Shown: positions 18,439 to 27,072, counted from the first letter of the stretch. The stretch is 64,000 bases of DNA from Hespellia sp. (GCA_028693555.1 JAQUVD010000008.1:1-64000), one strand, 5' to 3'. The notes: a model not told the origin generated them from the sequence alone. A program made the numbers and translations.

Positions 18439-19440
18439 ATGGATAATAGAAATAATAGAGCAAATAAGAATCAAACGAACCAGAGAGAAAGAATGATTCG
18501 GCGTTTAAAAAGACAGAGACAGAGACAACTGATACGACGCGCATTGCTGTGTATCTTTACTGTGATTATTGCGCTTGTTGTCTTCAATCTTGGAAAGCTG
18601 ATAAAATCAGCAGTTTCTCCAAGTGATACGAAAAAAACAGAAGCTACAAAGACGGAAATGGAACTGCAGCAGAAAGCCCAGGATGCTTCCAAGGAAGAAG
18701 TGCAGACTGTCCCGAAACCGGGGGAGATAGCGATCCCCGCACCGGTAGCCTATTTGCGGGAGGATGCCATTGCGGTACTTTCGGCAAGGGAAGCAGAGAA
18801 CAAAGAGTATACGGCAATCGTAGAGAATGCAGCGGCATATCCGGATAACCTGTTGGTTGATCTGGCGAACAATCAGGAAATGCTGGAATTTGTGCAGGGA
18901 TATCCGCAGGAGGCAAAGTCTTTGGACAAAATCAAGCTGACGGCCGAGGAGATCGCGTCACCTTGTCCTTTGTTTCAGCAGTGGGATCAGAGATGGGGCT
19001 ATCAGCCCTATGGTGAAGATAATATTGCAATCAGCGGATGTGGACCGACTACGCTGTCTATGGCAATTGTTGGACTGACGCATAATGCAGACGCAACACC
19101 GGCACAGGTCGCAGAATTCGCGACTGCCAATGGCTATTATACGGAAGGTTATGGAAGTTCCTGGGATCTGATTATAGAGGGAGCCGGTGCATATGGACTG
19201 ACGACAGAAGAACTCTCAAGAGATGAGGGACTGATGAAGGAGGCACTGGATCAGGGAGCACTGATTATCTGCTCTATGGATGCCGGTGATTTTACGACAG
19301 CCGGACATTTTCTGGTTATCTGCGGTTATGGACCGGACGGGTTTCAGATTAACGATTCGTTTTGTGTTTACCGAAGCAATCAGAGCTGGTCATTTGAGCA
19401 ATTACATGATCAGATCGGTGGAATGTGGACTGTGAGATAA
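18439..19440 (+). CDS. Membrane-anchored C39-like cysteine peptidase
   Basis: 333 residues. A very basic N-terminus (RRLKRQRQRQLIRR) precedes one membrane helix at about residues 35-55, then a Lys/Glu-rich linker and a C39_2-type papain-like domain. Catalytic candidates are Cys in ISGCGPTTLSMAI (about residue 201), His in TAGHFLVICGYG (about 289) and Asp in FQINDSF (about 304). It probably acts outside the membrane on peptides; the substrate is unknown. No ABC exporter domain is attached, so it is not a bacteriocin-processing ABC transporter. Confidence 0.85.
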   Translation: MDNRNNRANKNQTNQRERMIRRLKRQRQRQLIRRALLCIFTVIIALVVFNLGKLIKSAVSPSDTKKTEATKTEMELQQKAQDASKEEVQTVPKPGEIAIPAPVAYLREDAIAVLSAREAENKEYTAIVENAAAYPDNLLVDLANNQEMLEFVQGYPQEAKSLDKIKLTAEEIASPCPLFQQWDQRWGYQPYGEDNIAISGCGPTTLSMAIVGLTHNADATPAQVAEFATANGYYTEGYGSSWDLIIEGAGAYGLTTEELSRDEGLMKEALDQGALIICSMDAGDFTTAGHFLVICGYGPDGFQINDSFCVYRSNQSWSFEQLHDQIGGMWTVR

Positions 19441-19487
19441 GCATATATTGATAGTAAGCCTATGAATTGCCGGGAGAGTAACGACTT

Positions 19488-19640
19488 ATGGCAAGGAAAC
19501 GAAAGTGTTCCGGAAACTGGAAAATGCAGATATGCAATCGAATTTATTGTAATAAAGGACTTCGGAGGTGGTGCGGGTGTATGAGGCGCGGACTGAAAGA
19601 AGTTGAAAATGTGTTGGGGCAAGGGAACTGTCGTATTAGC
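19488..19640 (+). CDS. Possible 50-residue Cys-rich small protein
   Basis: An ATG frame of 50 codons with seven Cys, several in pairs (KCSGN, RIYCNKG, WCGCM), and strongly basic. GGGAG lies about 11 bases upstream, which is a little far. It starts 48 bases after the C39-like peptidase gene and ends inside the hairpin shared with the converging arsenic operon. No family is recognised, and it could be chance. Confidence 0.25.
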
Positions 19641-19661
19641 TGATTTTTAATCAGCTAATAC
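19633..19661. terminator. Hairpin between convergent units
   Basis: A perfect 13-bp stem (19633-19645 with 19649-19661) has a TTT loop. It overlaps the last codons of the papain-like gene on the minus strand. There is only a weak T-run on the + side (CAATTTCG), so termination in either direction is probable but not certain. Confidence 0.55.
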
Positions 19662-20300
19662 AATTTCGTCCTGTTCTGTAAAATATAAAAATCCTCCACC
19701 CATTGTAGAAGTACGAAGCCACAAAGAAAGGTTGATTTTTTTGGATTCTCCTTCATCACAGATATAAGCCCAGACATTATTGATATTCGTATTATATTCT
19801 AACGAATAAATAGTTACCCAATGCCAACGTTCCAAATGCTGTTCCTTTCCGTTACATAAATTCAAAAATGCTACGGGTCTATCCTGTTGAATCCCACTCG
19901 CAATAAATTCTACGACCTCAGATATCTTTTGTCGTTCCTCCTTATTTTTAGGAATATCAAGACTAAAATAGCTATAAATTCTTTTCTTCTTTTTGGCATA
20001 CATTTTCAAGCCATCAATAAACAGCTTTGTGGATGGGATTCCATTCGCCTCCGGTGTTACAAATTTCCACACTTCTTCCATCAATGTCAATAGACATTTT
20101 TTGTCGCATGATTCGCTGCTCATGCCTTTTCTTCTGTTATCATAAAGCAGCAGATTGGCTGCGGTTGATGGCCCACAACCAGTCAATTTTTTTCTTTTGC
20201 TAGGATACCACTCCTGATCACTGCCACAATAAATACCTCCGGACAAACGATCCTGTACTTTAAAAAGATTTATATCCGAAAGCGAAATGATCTGATTCAC
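19647..20300 (-). CDS. Papain-like (C39-type) cysteine peptidase homolog, last gene of the arsenic operon
   Basis: 217 residues without a signal peptide, so probably cytoplasmic. The papain-fold signature KLTGCGPSTAANLL places the catalytic Cys at 42. A His follows in RWHWVTIYS (His160), and an Asp/Glu lies in YICDEGES (about 182). The GTG start follows AGGTGGAATTTAT. It lies 19 bases after the CoA-binding gene in one long operon. Substrate unknown. Phytochelatin synthases are also papain-fold enzymes linked to metal stress, but I see no direct similarity to claim. Confidence 0.7.
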   Translation of the reverse strand: MNQIISLSDINLFKVQDRLSGGIYCGSDQEWYPSKRKKLTGCGPSTAANLLLYDNRRKGMSSESCDKKCLLTLMEEVWKFVTPEANGIPSTKLFIDGLKMYAKKKKRIYSYFSLDIPKNKEERQKISEVVEFIASGIQQDRPVAFLNLCNGKEQHLERWHWVTIYSLEYNTNINNVWAYICDEGESKKINLSLWLRTSTMGGGFLYFTEQDEIVLAD

Positions 20301-20319
20301 ATAAATTCCACCTTTCCCC

Positions 20320-20679
20320 TTATTCTTTTACATACCTACGTAAACCTTCTAATAAACAGCCTTCTATATATGGTATCTGGTTATTTTCAAGATACTTAAA
20401 AATTTCTTCACTTCCAGCTCCTGGTTGAACTACAATGCACTTGACCTTTTTATCAAATTCTTTTAATAGTTCAATTCCTTTTGCCGGATGAATACATAAA
20501 TCAATAATATCAATTTCCTCTTTTATATCATTGAGAGAATCAAGCTCTTTCCCTACGCAATATACGTTATATCCATATTTAAGAAGCTCATGTTTAATTA
20601 TATACGCATACTTTGACTCCTCAATTGTATTGCCTAAAATAGCAATCTTCTTTTGTTCCATAATCTCTTTTAAAGTCAC
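20320..20679 (-). CDS. CoA-binding domain protein (CoA_binding_2 family)
   Basis: 119 residues with a Rossmann-like fold: KKIAILGNTIEESKYAYIIKH at the N-terminus, YNVYCVGKEL, and the family-typical segment KCIVVQPGAGSEE followed by YIEGCLLEG. Proteins of this family bind CoA or related thiols, and the physiological role is often unknown. The GTG start follows AAAGGAG. It belongs to the thiol-related tail of the arsenic operon. Confidence 0.8.
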   Translation of the reverse strand: MTLKEIMEQKKIAILGNTIEESKYAYIIKHELLKYGYNVYCVGKELDSLNDIKEEIDIIDLCIHPAKGIELLKEFDKKVKCIVVQPGAGSEEIFKYLENNQIPYIEGCLLEGLRRYVKE

Positions 20680-20704
20680 GATGTTCTCCTTTCCACCTAA
20701 TCTT

Positions 20705-21394
20705 CTAGAATCCTAAATAAAACATATAAAACCCAATCAGCAAAATTATGCCTCCCATCACGATTTTCAGCACATTACTGAATTGTCCACACCTTGTACT
20801 TTGCGATACTTTACGCACAAAATTCAACGAGGTTCCAGCTATAATTGCCAACAAACCATGACCAATAGAATAAATAATTAACAACAATACACCCCATAAC
20901 ACATTTCCACGCCCTGCCACGATAGCAAGCAAAGCAACCAGTACTGGTGTGGAACACGGGGAGGAAAAAAATCCACCTAAAATCCCCGCTATAAATGCAC
21001 CCCAATAACCTCTTTTTTTGTTTTTTGATGTCAGATAACTAGATGGAATAATCTCAAATATTCCCCATGTCTGTAATGCCATTAGTACCATCAGGGCACC
21101 TAAAAGTAAATACCACCATCTTGAAGAAGTACCCATTAGGTGACCTGCTGTGGCTACAACTACTCCTAATATAGTAAAAGTCACTGCTGAACCGACTGCA
21201 AATGTGACTGAAAGTTTCAACGCTCTTTTATTATCCTGTTGTCCGGTACCTCCCATATAGCTAATGATAAGTGGAATGGTAGATAAGGAACACGGGGTAA
21301 AAGAAGTCAATATTCCGGCAAATAATGCCAATAATGGGGAAAGCCATACACTCTGTCTTATCATAATAGATAGTTGCTCTAGTATCCCATTCAT
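20705..21394 (-). CDS. ccdA: CcdA/DsbD-type thiol-disulfide transmembrane protein
   Basis: About 229 residues with six predicted membrane helices. The redox cysteines lie in FTPCSLSTIPL (first half) and FFSSPCSTPVLVAL (second half), the paired Cys-Pro sites of CcdA. It moves reducing power across the membrane to an extracellular thioredoxin-like partner. The start (ATG 21394, or GTG 21397) overlaps the thioredoxin stop, so the two are translationally coupled, and the neighbouring thioredoxin is the natural partner. Confidence 0.88.
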   Translation of the reverse strand: MNGILEQLSIMIRQSVWLSPLLALFAGILTSFTPCSLSTIPLIISYMGGTGQQDNKRALKLSVTFAVGSAVTFTILGVVVATAGHLMGTSSRWWYLLLGALMVLMALQTWGIFEIIPSSYLTSKNKKRGYWGAFIAGILGGFFSSPCSTPVLVALLAIVAGRGNVLWGVLLLIIYSIGHGLLAIIAGTSLNFVRKVSQSTRCGQFSNVLKIVMGGIILLIGFYMFYLGF

Positions 21395-21821
21395 CACTCA
21401 ACCCCCATTTCTGCAAAAATCTCACGTAACTGATTCTCTGTTACAACGCCCTGGTGAGCAGTTAAAACATGCAGCTTTGTTTCTTTTTTGTTGTACATGA
21501 TAAATTCCATTTCTTCCTGTAGTTTTTCACTAGGTACAAATGGCAGCCCATCCTTATCGAAAAAGAATTGTGTTGGTATAACCTGTAGGGGAAAATCTTC
21601 CAATCCCTGATTGTAGCTCCCGACATCCATAAAATGTATGACTGCTTTCCCTTGCCACTCGTTATTCAAAACTTCCAGCGTTGGAGCCATTTCTTTGCAT
21701 GGTCCGCATGATTTCGCACCAAAATCAATCATAGCAGGTACTTTGCAGGATTTCAATTCTTCTATATCAGCAGTTGTTATCTCCAATGCAGTTGAACCAG
21801 AAGCCTGCTTTTCTTTTTCAT
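21394..21821 (-). pseudogene. Thioredoxin-family gene with out-of-frame start (missing signal peptide)
   Basis: The body is clear: VPAMIDFGAKSCGPCKEMAP with the CGPC redox site, the cis-Pro in QVIPTQFFFDKDG, and a C-terminal tail LREIFAEMGVE. The only well-placed start is the ATG at 21821. It has AGAGGAAG upstream and overlaps the previous stop as ATGA, but this frame reads MKKKSRLLV and stops after 14 codons. The thioredoxin frame is one base back, and no good start is available in it. Relatives usually carry a lipoprotein signal between MKKK and the conserved domain (recalled, not checked). Options: a deletion that inactivated the gene, a -1 shift at the A-rich AAAAAG stretch, or a sequencing error. 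Confidence 0.6.
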
Positions 21822-21976
21822 AAAACTTCTTCCTCTTTTCTAAAACTCCCGCAAAACTTCGGAATGCTATTTGCATCTTTTTGAAAGACTTTACAAATCT
21901 CAGGCGCAATTGCCAAAATAAAATACTCTTTTTCCTTATTACTGAGAGTAACAAACTCATTAATCAAGCTTTCCAT
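21818..21976 (-). CDS. Small protein of 52 residues in the arsenic operon
   Basis: Begins MESLINEFVTLSNKEKEYF and ends FRKEEEVL, with two Cys (EICKV and KFCGS). The ribosome site is strong (GGGAGG, five bases before ATG). It starts 10 bases after the cysteine desulfidase gene, and its TGA overlaps the ATG at 21821 of the thioredoxin gene. No family is recognised. The signals around it argue for real translation, at least as a coupling leader. Confidence 0.6.
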   Translation of the reverse strand: MESLINEFVTLSNKEKEYFILAIAPEICKVFQKDANSIPKFCGSFRKEEEVL

Positions 21977-21985
21977 TTTTCCTCC

Positions 21986-23266
21986 CTAATCTACACAGGT
22001 CATAATACATAGGATTTCTTTATCTGTCTCTCGCATCCCATCTTTTCCAAGACGTCCAATATTTTTAATGGTATTCTCGACACCATCTGAAACAACACCT
22101 TCTCCACTGTAAAACTGCTGACCTTGCAGGTACATCTCATAGCCAAAGATTCCTGCATCAACCGCTGTCGCAATTTTAGCTGCACAGGATGCTTTTGCGC
22201 CGTCACATATGATTCCTGAAGTAATAGCAAGTGCATTTATAATAGTATGTGCTATTTCCTTGTATCCGCCACCTCTAAGATATGCAATTCCCGCTCCGGC
22301 TGCTGCACCTGCGCTGACTGCTCCACAATAAGCAGATAGATAACCAATTCCTGTTTTCTGATGGATTGCCGTCAAATTTGAAATAATCAAAGCTCTATAG
22401 AGTTTATCTTTCCCTATACCAAGTTCTTTCGCATATTCTATTACAGGTAATGACACTGCCATCCCTTGATTTCCACTACCCGAATTTATGACAACTGGAC
22501 GTTCACTTCCATTCATTCTTGCGTCCGAACCAGCCGCCGCCTTAGCTTTTGCACGTGTTCTTACTTCATTGCCATAGGCGCTTAATATCACGGATCCTAT
22601 GTTAGCTCCATAGTCTTCTTTCAGCCCTTCTTCGGAAATAGTCGAATTATATTGAATTTGCCTTTCTATCACATCACTTATTTCATCTAAGTTTACCATT
22701 TGTGCAAACTCATAGATTCCCATCACAGATAGTAACTCATAATTAAGAAACTCTGTCTGGTTTTGTGGTTCAACTTCTTTATTTAAGATAACATGTCCAT
22801 TGTGTTCAATATATACAACATTCGCATGAGCATTGGCGATTCGAACAACCGCACTATCATCCGCACTATAGACCCTCACAATAATGTCCAAAAGCAAATC
22901 ACTTTCTGCCTGCTTTACAGAAAATTCTGTTCTATCTAAATATTTCAAAAATTCCTGCTTCTGCTTCTTTGTGACATTTTGTAAGACTTCCAAACCTGAT
23001 TTTTCATTGCCTGCAACAATTCCAATGGCTGCTGCTGTCTCCATTCCCTTTTTCCCGTTTGTATTTGGTACAATCACACTCTTGACATTTTTTATAATAT
23101 TTCCGCTGGCTTCTATTTCAACCTTCTGCGGTAATTTTCCCAATACACTTCTTGCTGTTGCTGCACATAGGGCAAGGGCTGTCGGCTCTGTGCATCCCAT
23201 TGATGGAACAAGCTCCTTTTTTAATATGTCTATATATGTTTGATACTGTTTATCATGTCTTTTCAA
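21986..23266 (-). CDS. cyuA: CyuA/YhaM-type L-cysteine desulfidase (UPF0597 family)
   Basis: 426 residues. Members with known activity split cysteine to pyruvate, ammonia and sulfide using an iron-sulfur cluster. Seen: the family motif VPSMGCTEPTALAL (Cys25), the middle glycine-rich part RPVVINSGSGNQGMA, and the Cys pair in SGIICDGAKASCAAKI. The TTG start follows GAGGGAGCAA. It lies between acr3 and the small ORF in the same operon. The exact substrate in this organism is inferred. Confidence 0.8.
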   Translation of the reverse strand: MKRHDKQYQTYIDILKKELVPSMGCTEPTALALCAATARSVLGKLPQKVEIEASGNIIKNVKSVIVPNTNGKKGMETAAAIGIVAGNEKSGLEVLQNVTKKQKQEFLKYLDRTEFSVKQAESDLLLDIIVRVYSADDSAVVRIANAHANVVYIEHNGHVILNKEVEPQNQTEFLNYELLSVMGIYEFAQMVNLDEISDVIERQIQYNSTISEEGLKEDYGANIGSVILSAYGNEVRTRAKAKAAAGSDARMNGSERPVVINSGSGNQGMAVSLPVIEYAKELGIGKDKLYRALIISNLTAIHQKTGIGYLSAYCGAVSAGAAAGAGIAYLRGGGYKEIAHTIINALAITSGIICDGAKASCAAKIATAVDAGIFGYEMYLQGQQFYSGEGVVSDGVENTIKNIGRLGKDGMRETDKEILCIMTCVD

Positions 23267-23316
23267 ATTGCTCCCTCTTTTCCCGGTAGTTAAAATACCA
23301 TGGTTTTCCTTATTTC

Positions 23317-24399
23317 TTAGACGGATGTGATTTCATTTTGTTCACTGGCTGCCGGCGTTGGAAACCAATGCGTTGTTTTATTTGCAATTTTTACCATGGT
23401 AAGCATTACAGGAACTTCAACCAAGACCCCTACCGTTACTGCAAGAACAACGGGAGAAGAGGCTCCAAACAATGCAATCGCAACGGCAACCGCAAATTCA
23501 AAAAAATTCGAAGCACCAACTAATCCTGCAGGCGCCGCAATATTGTGTGGCAGCTTTAACAGTTTTGCTCCTAAATACGAAATAAAAAATATGAAGAAAG
23601 ACTGAAGAACCATCGGTATCGCCAAAAGCAGAATATGTATTGGATTTTCAATAATCATATGACCCTGATAAGAAAAAATAATAACCAGCATCAGTAACAG
23701 ACCAATAAAAATCAACTTGTTAAATTTAGGAACAAATGTTTCTTCAAAGTATTCCTTTCCTTTATTTTTAGTCATAAAGATTCTTGTTAAAATACCTGCA
23801 ACAAGCGGAATAACCACAAACAAAACAATTGACAGAATCAATGTATCCCAAGGGACAGAAAAACCGCCTGTACCTAGAAGAAATACCATGGTAGGTGCAT
23901 ACGCAACTAAAAGAATAAGATCATTACTTGCCACCTGAACCAACGTATGAGCAGCATCACCCTTTGTTAAATGACTCCATACAAACACCATTGCTGTACA
24001 AGGTGCCCCTCCGAGCAATACTGCACCCGCAAGATAATTTTTTGATAAATCAGCAGGGATAATTCCTTTATATATAACGTAAAGGAAAAAAGCTACGATG
24101 CCGTACATGGTGAATGGTTTAATTAACCAGTTTGCCACCCATGTAACAATCAATCCTTTCGGATGTTTTCCAACATTTTTCACACTTGCAAAGTCAATCT
24201 TAATCATCATTGGATAAACCATAACCCAAATAAGTATCGCTATAGGCAGAGATATTTGTGCATATTGCAGCTTCCCCAGATATTCGGGTATTACGGGCAG
24301 ATATTTTGAAATTAGAACACCTGCCACCATGCAAAGGACAACCCAAACACTAAGATATTTTTCAAGGATGCCCAAATTTTGTGTATTATCTTTTTTCAT
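23317..24399 (-). CDS. acr3: Acr3-type arsenite efflux transporter
   Basis: 360 residues with about ten membrane helices. Conserved parts seen: the N-terminal LGILEKYLSVWVVLCMVAG, the key Cys segment LLGGAPCTAMVFVWSHL on helix 4, and the C-terminal NFFEFAVAVAIALFG with the Glu needed for transport. It exports arsenite using the proton gradient. The ATG follows GGAGTAATAAAAT. Its place beside arsA and arsD supports arsenite as substrate. Confidence 0.95.
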   Translation of the reverse strand: MKKDNTQNLGILEKYLSVWVVLCMVAGVLISKYLPVIPEYLGKLQYAQISLPIAILIWVMVYPMMIKIDFASVKNVGKHPKGLIVTWVANWLIKPFTMYGIVAFFLYVIYKGIIPADLSKNYLAGAVLLGGAPCTAMVFVWSHLTKGDAAHTLVQVASNDLILLVAYAPTMVFLLGTGGFSVPWDTLILSIVLFVVIPLVAGILTRIFMTKNKGKEYFEETFVPKFNKLIFIGLLLMLVIIFSYQGHMIIENPIHILLLAIPMVLQSFFIFFISYLGAKLLKLPHNIAAPAGLVGASNFFEFAVAVAIALFGASSPVVLAVTVGVLVEVPVMLTMVKIANKTTHWFPTPAASEQNEITSV

Positions 24400-24455
24400 A
24401 TTTTATTACTCCATTCTTTTCATAGATTTTATAAGTGAGAAGTCCATCGATATAA

Positions 24456-24731
24456 CTAGCAGCAACAGCAGCCTCCTGTATTTCGAATGGTTAAGCGACC
24501 ACTCTCTGCATCAAATATCTTATTTTCTGTCCAGCGTTCTGTCTCTTTGTCCATGGATACCTGAACACCGTCCACCATCATAGTCGGAACATCATCTTCT
24601 GCATTTACCATATCAATCTGTAATGCAGTACCACAGCAGGATTTATGCAGAAACATTTTTAAAGTATCGCACTCCTCTGAAGCTAATGTATCTTGTATTA
24701 TCTTTTTTGCACTTTCTGTAAACTGTACCAT
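24456..24731 (-). CDS. HesB/IscA-like protein with a four-cysteine tail
   Basis: 91 residues with an A-type iron-sulfur carrier fold (FTESAKKIIQDTLA). The cysteines differ from standard IscA: a CC pair in HKSCCGTAL and a terminal run TGGCCCC instead of CGCG. The ATG follows GGAAGGGAG. It lies 18 bases after arsA. It may deliver clusters to the desulfidase downstream, or bind arsenite through its vicinal thiols (both inference). Confidence 0.7.
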   Translation of the reverse strand: MVQFTESAKKIIQDTLASEECDTLKMFLHKSCCGTALQIDMVNAEDDVPTMMVDGVQVSMDKETERWTENKIFDAESGRLTIRNTGGCCCC

Positions 24732-24748
24732 TTTGTAGCTCCCTTCCT

Positions 24749-26491
24749 TTAATCAATTAATTCCTTTAATTTTTCACCCTTAATCTCGTCAGCCTGCCAT
24801 TTAACCGCCACAAAATTCCCCTGGGAAATTTCGTCGACTTTATTAATCCACTCAACCTCATGATTCGCTTTTGCTTTCAAGGTGGCATTGGATGGTTCCG
24901 TAGCATAAAGCGAAGAATTGATAATCCACCATTTTGTACGGATACCTGCACGCTTTAAATCCTGCTCTAACCTCATCGCTTCATAAACCGGAGTAGTTTC
25001 AGCAAGCGTGACGATAATAACCTCTGTTTCCTCACCATTATGCAGCCGTGGCAATAATTGTTTTACGGACTCAGGAATATCTCCTGCTGTATGTGCAATT
25101 TCGCGATGGTAGCTCTCAGAGGAATCTAACAGCAATAGTGTATGTCCCGTCGGTGCGGTATCAATTACAACAACCTGCTCCTCTGCCTTTTCTACAATAT
25201 CTGCAAAGGCACGAAATACTGCGATTTCCTGCGTACATGGAGAGCGCAGATATTCTTCTACATATGCGATATCTTCCTCCGACATATTTTTTCTGGCTTT
25301 TGTCAAAACTTCCTCTTTGTACTTTTCCAGTTCTGCCTTTTCGTCAATGTGGCTCATGGTAATCCGATCTGTTTCCTGAATGACGTATTTCAAATGAGCA
25401 GCCGGATCCGTTGTAGTCAAATGTACTTTTCTGCCTTTTTCTGCAAGCCCTAGTGCAATCGCTGCTGCCATAGTTGTTTTTCCTACGCCACCTTTGCCCA
25501 TGGTAAAGATAACTTTCTTATTGCTTGTATACAGCTCATCGATCATGTTTTTCAAGCTTGGCACTTCGTTTGCATGAAGAATTGCCTTCTCATAGTTCTG
25601 ATTGTCAGTCACTAAAAGATTTCTCACATTATCAAGACCTGTCACATTGTAAGAGCGCAGAGGAATCATATACTGATCAAAATCCTTCAAACTTGCCGGT
25701 GCATTTTCCAGTGCCTTCTGCTGCTTCTGATACAGACTTTCTGAAATCTTATCATCATGACTGGTCAGAACACCATTAATCACTAATGCCTGGTTTTTTA
25801 ATCCCATTTCAGAAAGTTCTTTGGAAGCTCTCTCTACCTCACGTAATGGCGCACCCTCTGGTCTTGAAACCAAAATCAATGTCGTTTTACCAGCATCTGA
25901 AAGGGTATCTACCGCTTTCTGATAAACAGCTTTTCTTGCTGCCATGCCGGAGAGCTGCCCTACCTTTGCGGCTCCGCCATCCTGCTCCTCAATAAAATCA
26001 TTCCAGGCTGATGGAAGTGAAAGGAATCGAAGCGTATGTCCCGTAGGTGCAGTGTCAAAAATGATATAGTCATATTCCTTTTCATCTTTTTCGTCCGTCA
26101 AAAAATTTGCAAACTGATTAAATGCTGCAATTTCTACGGTGCATGAACCAGAGAGCTGCTCCTCCATATTAGCAAGCACTGCATCCGGAAGTTTTCCCCG
26201 ATATGGTGCAATAATGCTCTCTTTATACTCTTCCATAGCCTGCATTGGATCGAGATTTGCCACTACAAGTCCGGGTACTTCCTCAATTGGAACGCCTTGA
26301 TTCGTTAACTCTTTTTTGAATACATCCTGCAAATTAGATGCAGGATCTGTGCTTATCAGCAATACCTTTTTGCCCTGATCTGCTAAGGTAACTGCGGTGG
26401 CACATGCCGTTGATGTTTTTCCAACGCCGCCCTTTCCTGTAAAAAATAAATATTTTGTCAATTCAATTTCTCTTGGATTAAATGTCTGCAT
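24749..26491 (-). CDS. arsA: Arsenical pump-driving ATPase
   Basis: 580 residues in two homologous halves, each with a P-loop: GKGGVGKTST near residue 20 and GKGGVGKTTM near residue 335. Each half also carries the signal loop DTAPTGHTL. Cys residues in SGSCTVEIAAF and RSPCTQEIAVF match the arsenite-binding positions of ArsA. It powers arsenite export together with the membrane carrier. The ATG at 26491 is chosen because AGGAGG lies seven bases upstream; the longer frame from 26536 has no such site. Confidence 0.96.
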   Translation of the reverse strand: MQTFNPREIELTKYLFFTGKGGVGKTSTACATAVTLADQGKKVLLISTDPASNLQDVFKKELTNQGVPIEEVPGLVVANLDPMQAMEEYKESIIAPYRGKLPDAVLANMEEQLSGSCTVEIAAFNQFANFLTDEKDEKEYDYIIFDTAPTGHTLRFLSLPSAWNDFIEEQDGGAAKVGQLSGMAARKAVYQKAVDTLSDAGKTTLILVSRPEGAPLREVERASKELSEMGLKNQALVINGVLTSHDDKISESLYQKQQKALENAPASLKDFDQYMIPLRSYNVTGLDNVRNLLVTDNQNYEKAILHANEVPSLKNMIDELYTSNKKVIFTMGKGGVGKTTMAAAIALGLAEKGRKVHLTTTDPAAHLKYVIQETDRITMSHIDEKAELEKYKEEVLTKARKNMSEEDIAYVEEYLRSPCTQEIAVFRAFADIVEKAEEQVVVIDTAPTGHTLLLLDSSESYHREIAHTAGDIPESVKQLLPRLHNGEETEVIIVTLAETTPVYEAMRLEQDLKRAGIRTKWWIINSSLYATEPSNATLKAKANHEVEWINKVDEISQGNFVAVKWQADEIKGEKLKELID

Positions 26492-26516
26492 ATTGTTTTC
26501 CTCCTGATTTTTAAAA

Positions 26517-26873
26517 TTAGTTTTCAATTGATACACCTAAAATCTTTGGTTTTTCACCTAATGCTTCGATTGGTACTTCCAGATACTCCGCAATTTCCTC
26601 GTTGCTTGGATATCTACCTTCTAAAACAATTTTTCCATCCAATGTAGTAACTGGAAGTTTGTCTATTCCAACCGTATTTACATAGTTGTTTACTTCTGCG
26701 TTGTTGATAAATTCTTGTGGTTCCTTGGATAGATTAAACCTGTCCAGTTTGATCTCTTTTTTTGCAAGTGCCTTTATAACTGCTGAGATACGAATTAATT
26801 CTGTATCTACTCCCACACCACTAAATCCTGTGTTGCAACACATGGCTGGTTCAAAAATCTGTAATTTTTTCAT
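26517..26873 (-). CDS. arsD: Arsenite metallochaperone ArsD
   Basis: 118 residues. ArsD hands arsenite to ArsA and is a weak repressor. Cys12-Cys13 lie in FEPAMCCNTGFSG. The third chaperone Cys (Cys18 in the plasmid R773 protein) is absent here (the segment reads CCNTGFSGVGVD), and the C-terminal CC pairs of some homologs are also missing. The thioredoxin-like fold shows in KLPVTTLDGKIVLEGRYPS. The ATG follows AAGGAGG by about ten bases. It has its own upstream operator region. Confidence 0.92.
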   Translation of the reverse strand: MKKLQIFEPAMCCNTGFSGVGVDTELIRISAVIKALAKKEIKLDRFNLSKEPQEFINNAEVNNYVNTVGIDKLPVTTLDGKIVLEGRYPSNEEIAEYLEVPIEALGEKPKILGVSIEN

Positions 26874-26940
26874 TGTCCAATAGCCTCCTTGTAATTTTTA
26901 CATTCTTGTTTGTCTTGCCTCTATAGCCTATCATAGCCAC

Positions 26941-26982
26941 TCATACGGAGCGACAATGATACATTCTTTTACAAAAACACAT
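26941..26982 (-). CDS. Possible 13-residue Cys-rich leader peptide before arsD
   Basis: The frame reads MCFCKRMYHCRSV and stop, with GGAGG seven bases before the ATG. Three of 13 residues are Cys. It lies in the 120-base leader between the arsD operator and arsD. Its size prevents a firm call; it might sense thiol stress through translation (inference). Confidence 0.35.
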   Translation of the reverse strand: MCFCKRMYHCRSV

Positions 26983-27004
26983 AGCGGTTCCTCCACATCT
27001 TATC

Positions 27005-27035
27005 ACATAGAAGCATAGAAATACTTCTATGTAAA
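27005..27035 (-). promoter_or_regulatory. ArsR-type operator and probable second promoter upstream of arsD
   Basis: Perfect arms ACATAGAAG (27005-27013) and CTTCTATGT (27024-27032) contain the half site CATAGAA, also found at the arsR promoter. On the minus strand TTTACA (27030-27035), a 17-bp spacer and TTCTAT (27007-27012) give a possible promoter under this operator. Confidence 0.6.
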
Positions 27036-27072
27036 GTTTATTTTTTTACCGATGCTCTTCACATCGGTATTT

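Noticed and set aside
27047-27069. Hairpin after arsR as an intrinsic terminator
   Set aside because: On the arsR strand the stem is followed by A, not T; the T-run is on the opposite strand. It may instead affect message processing.
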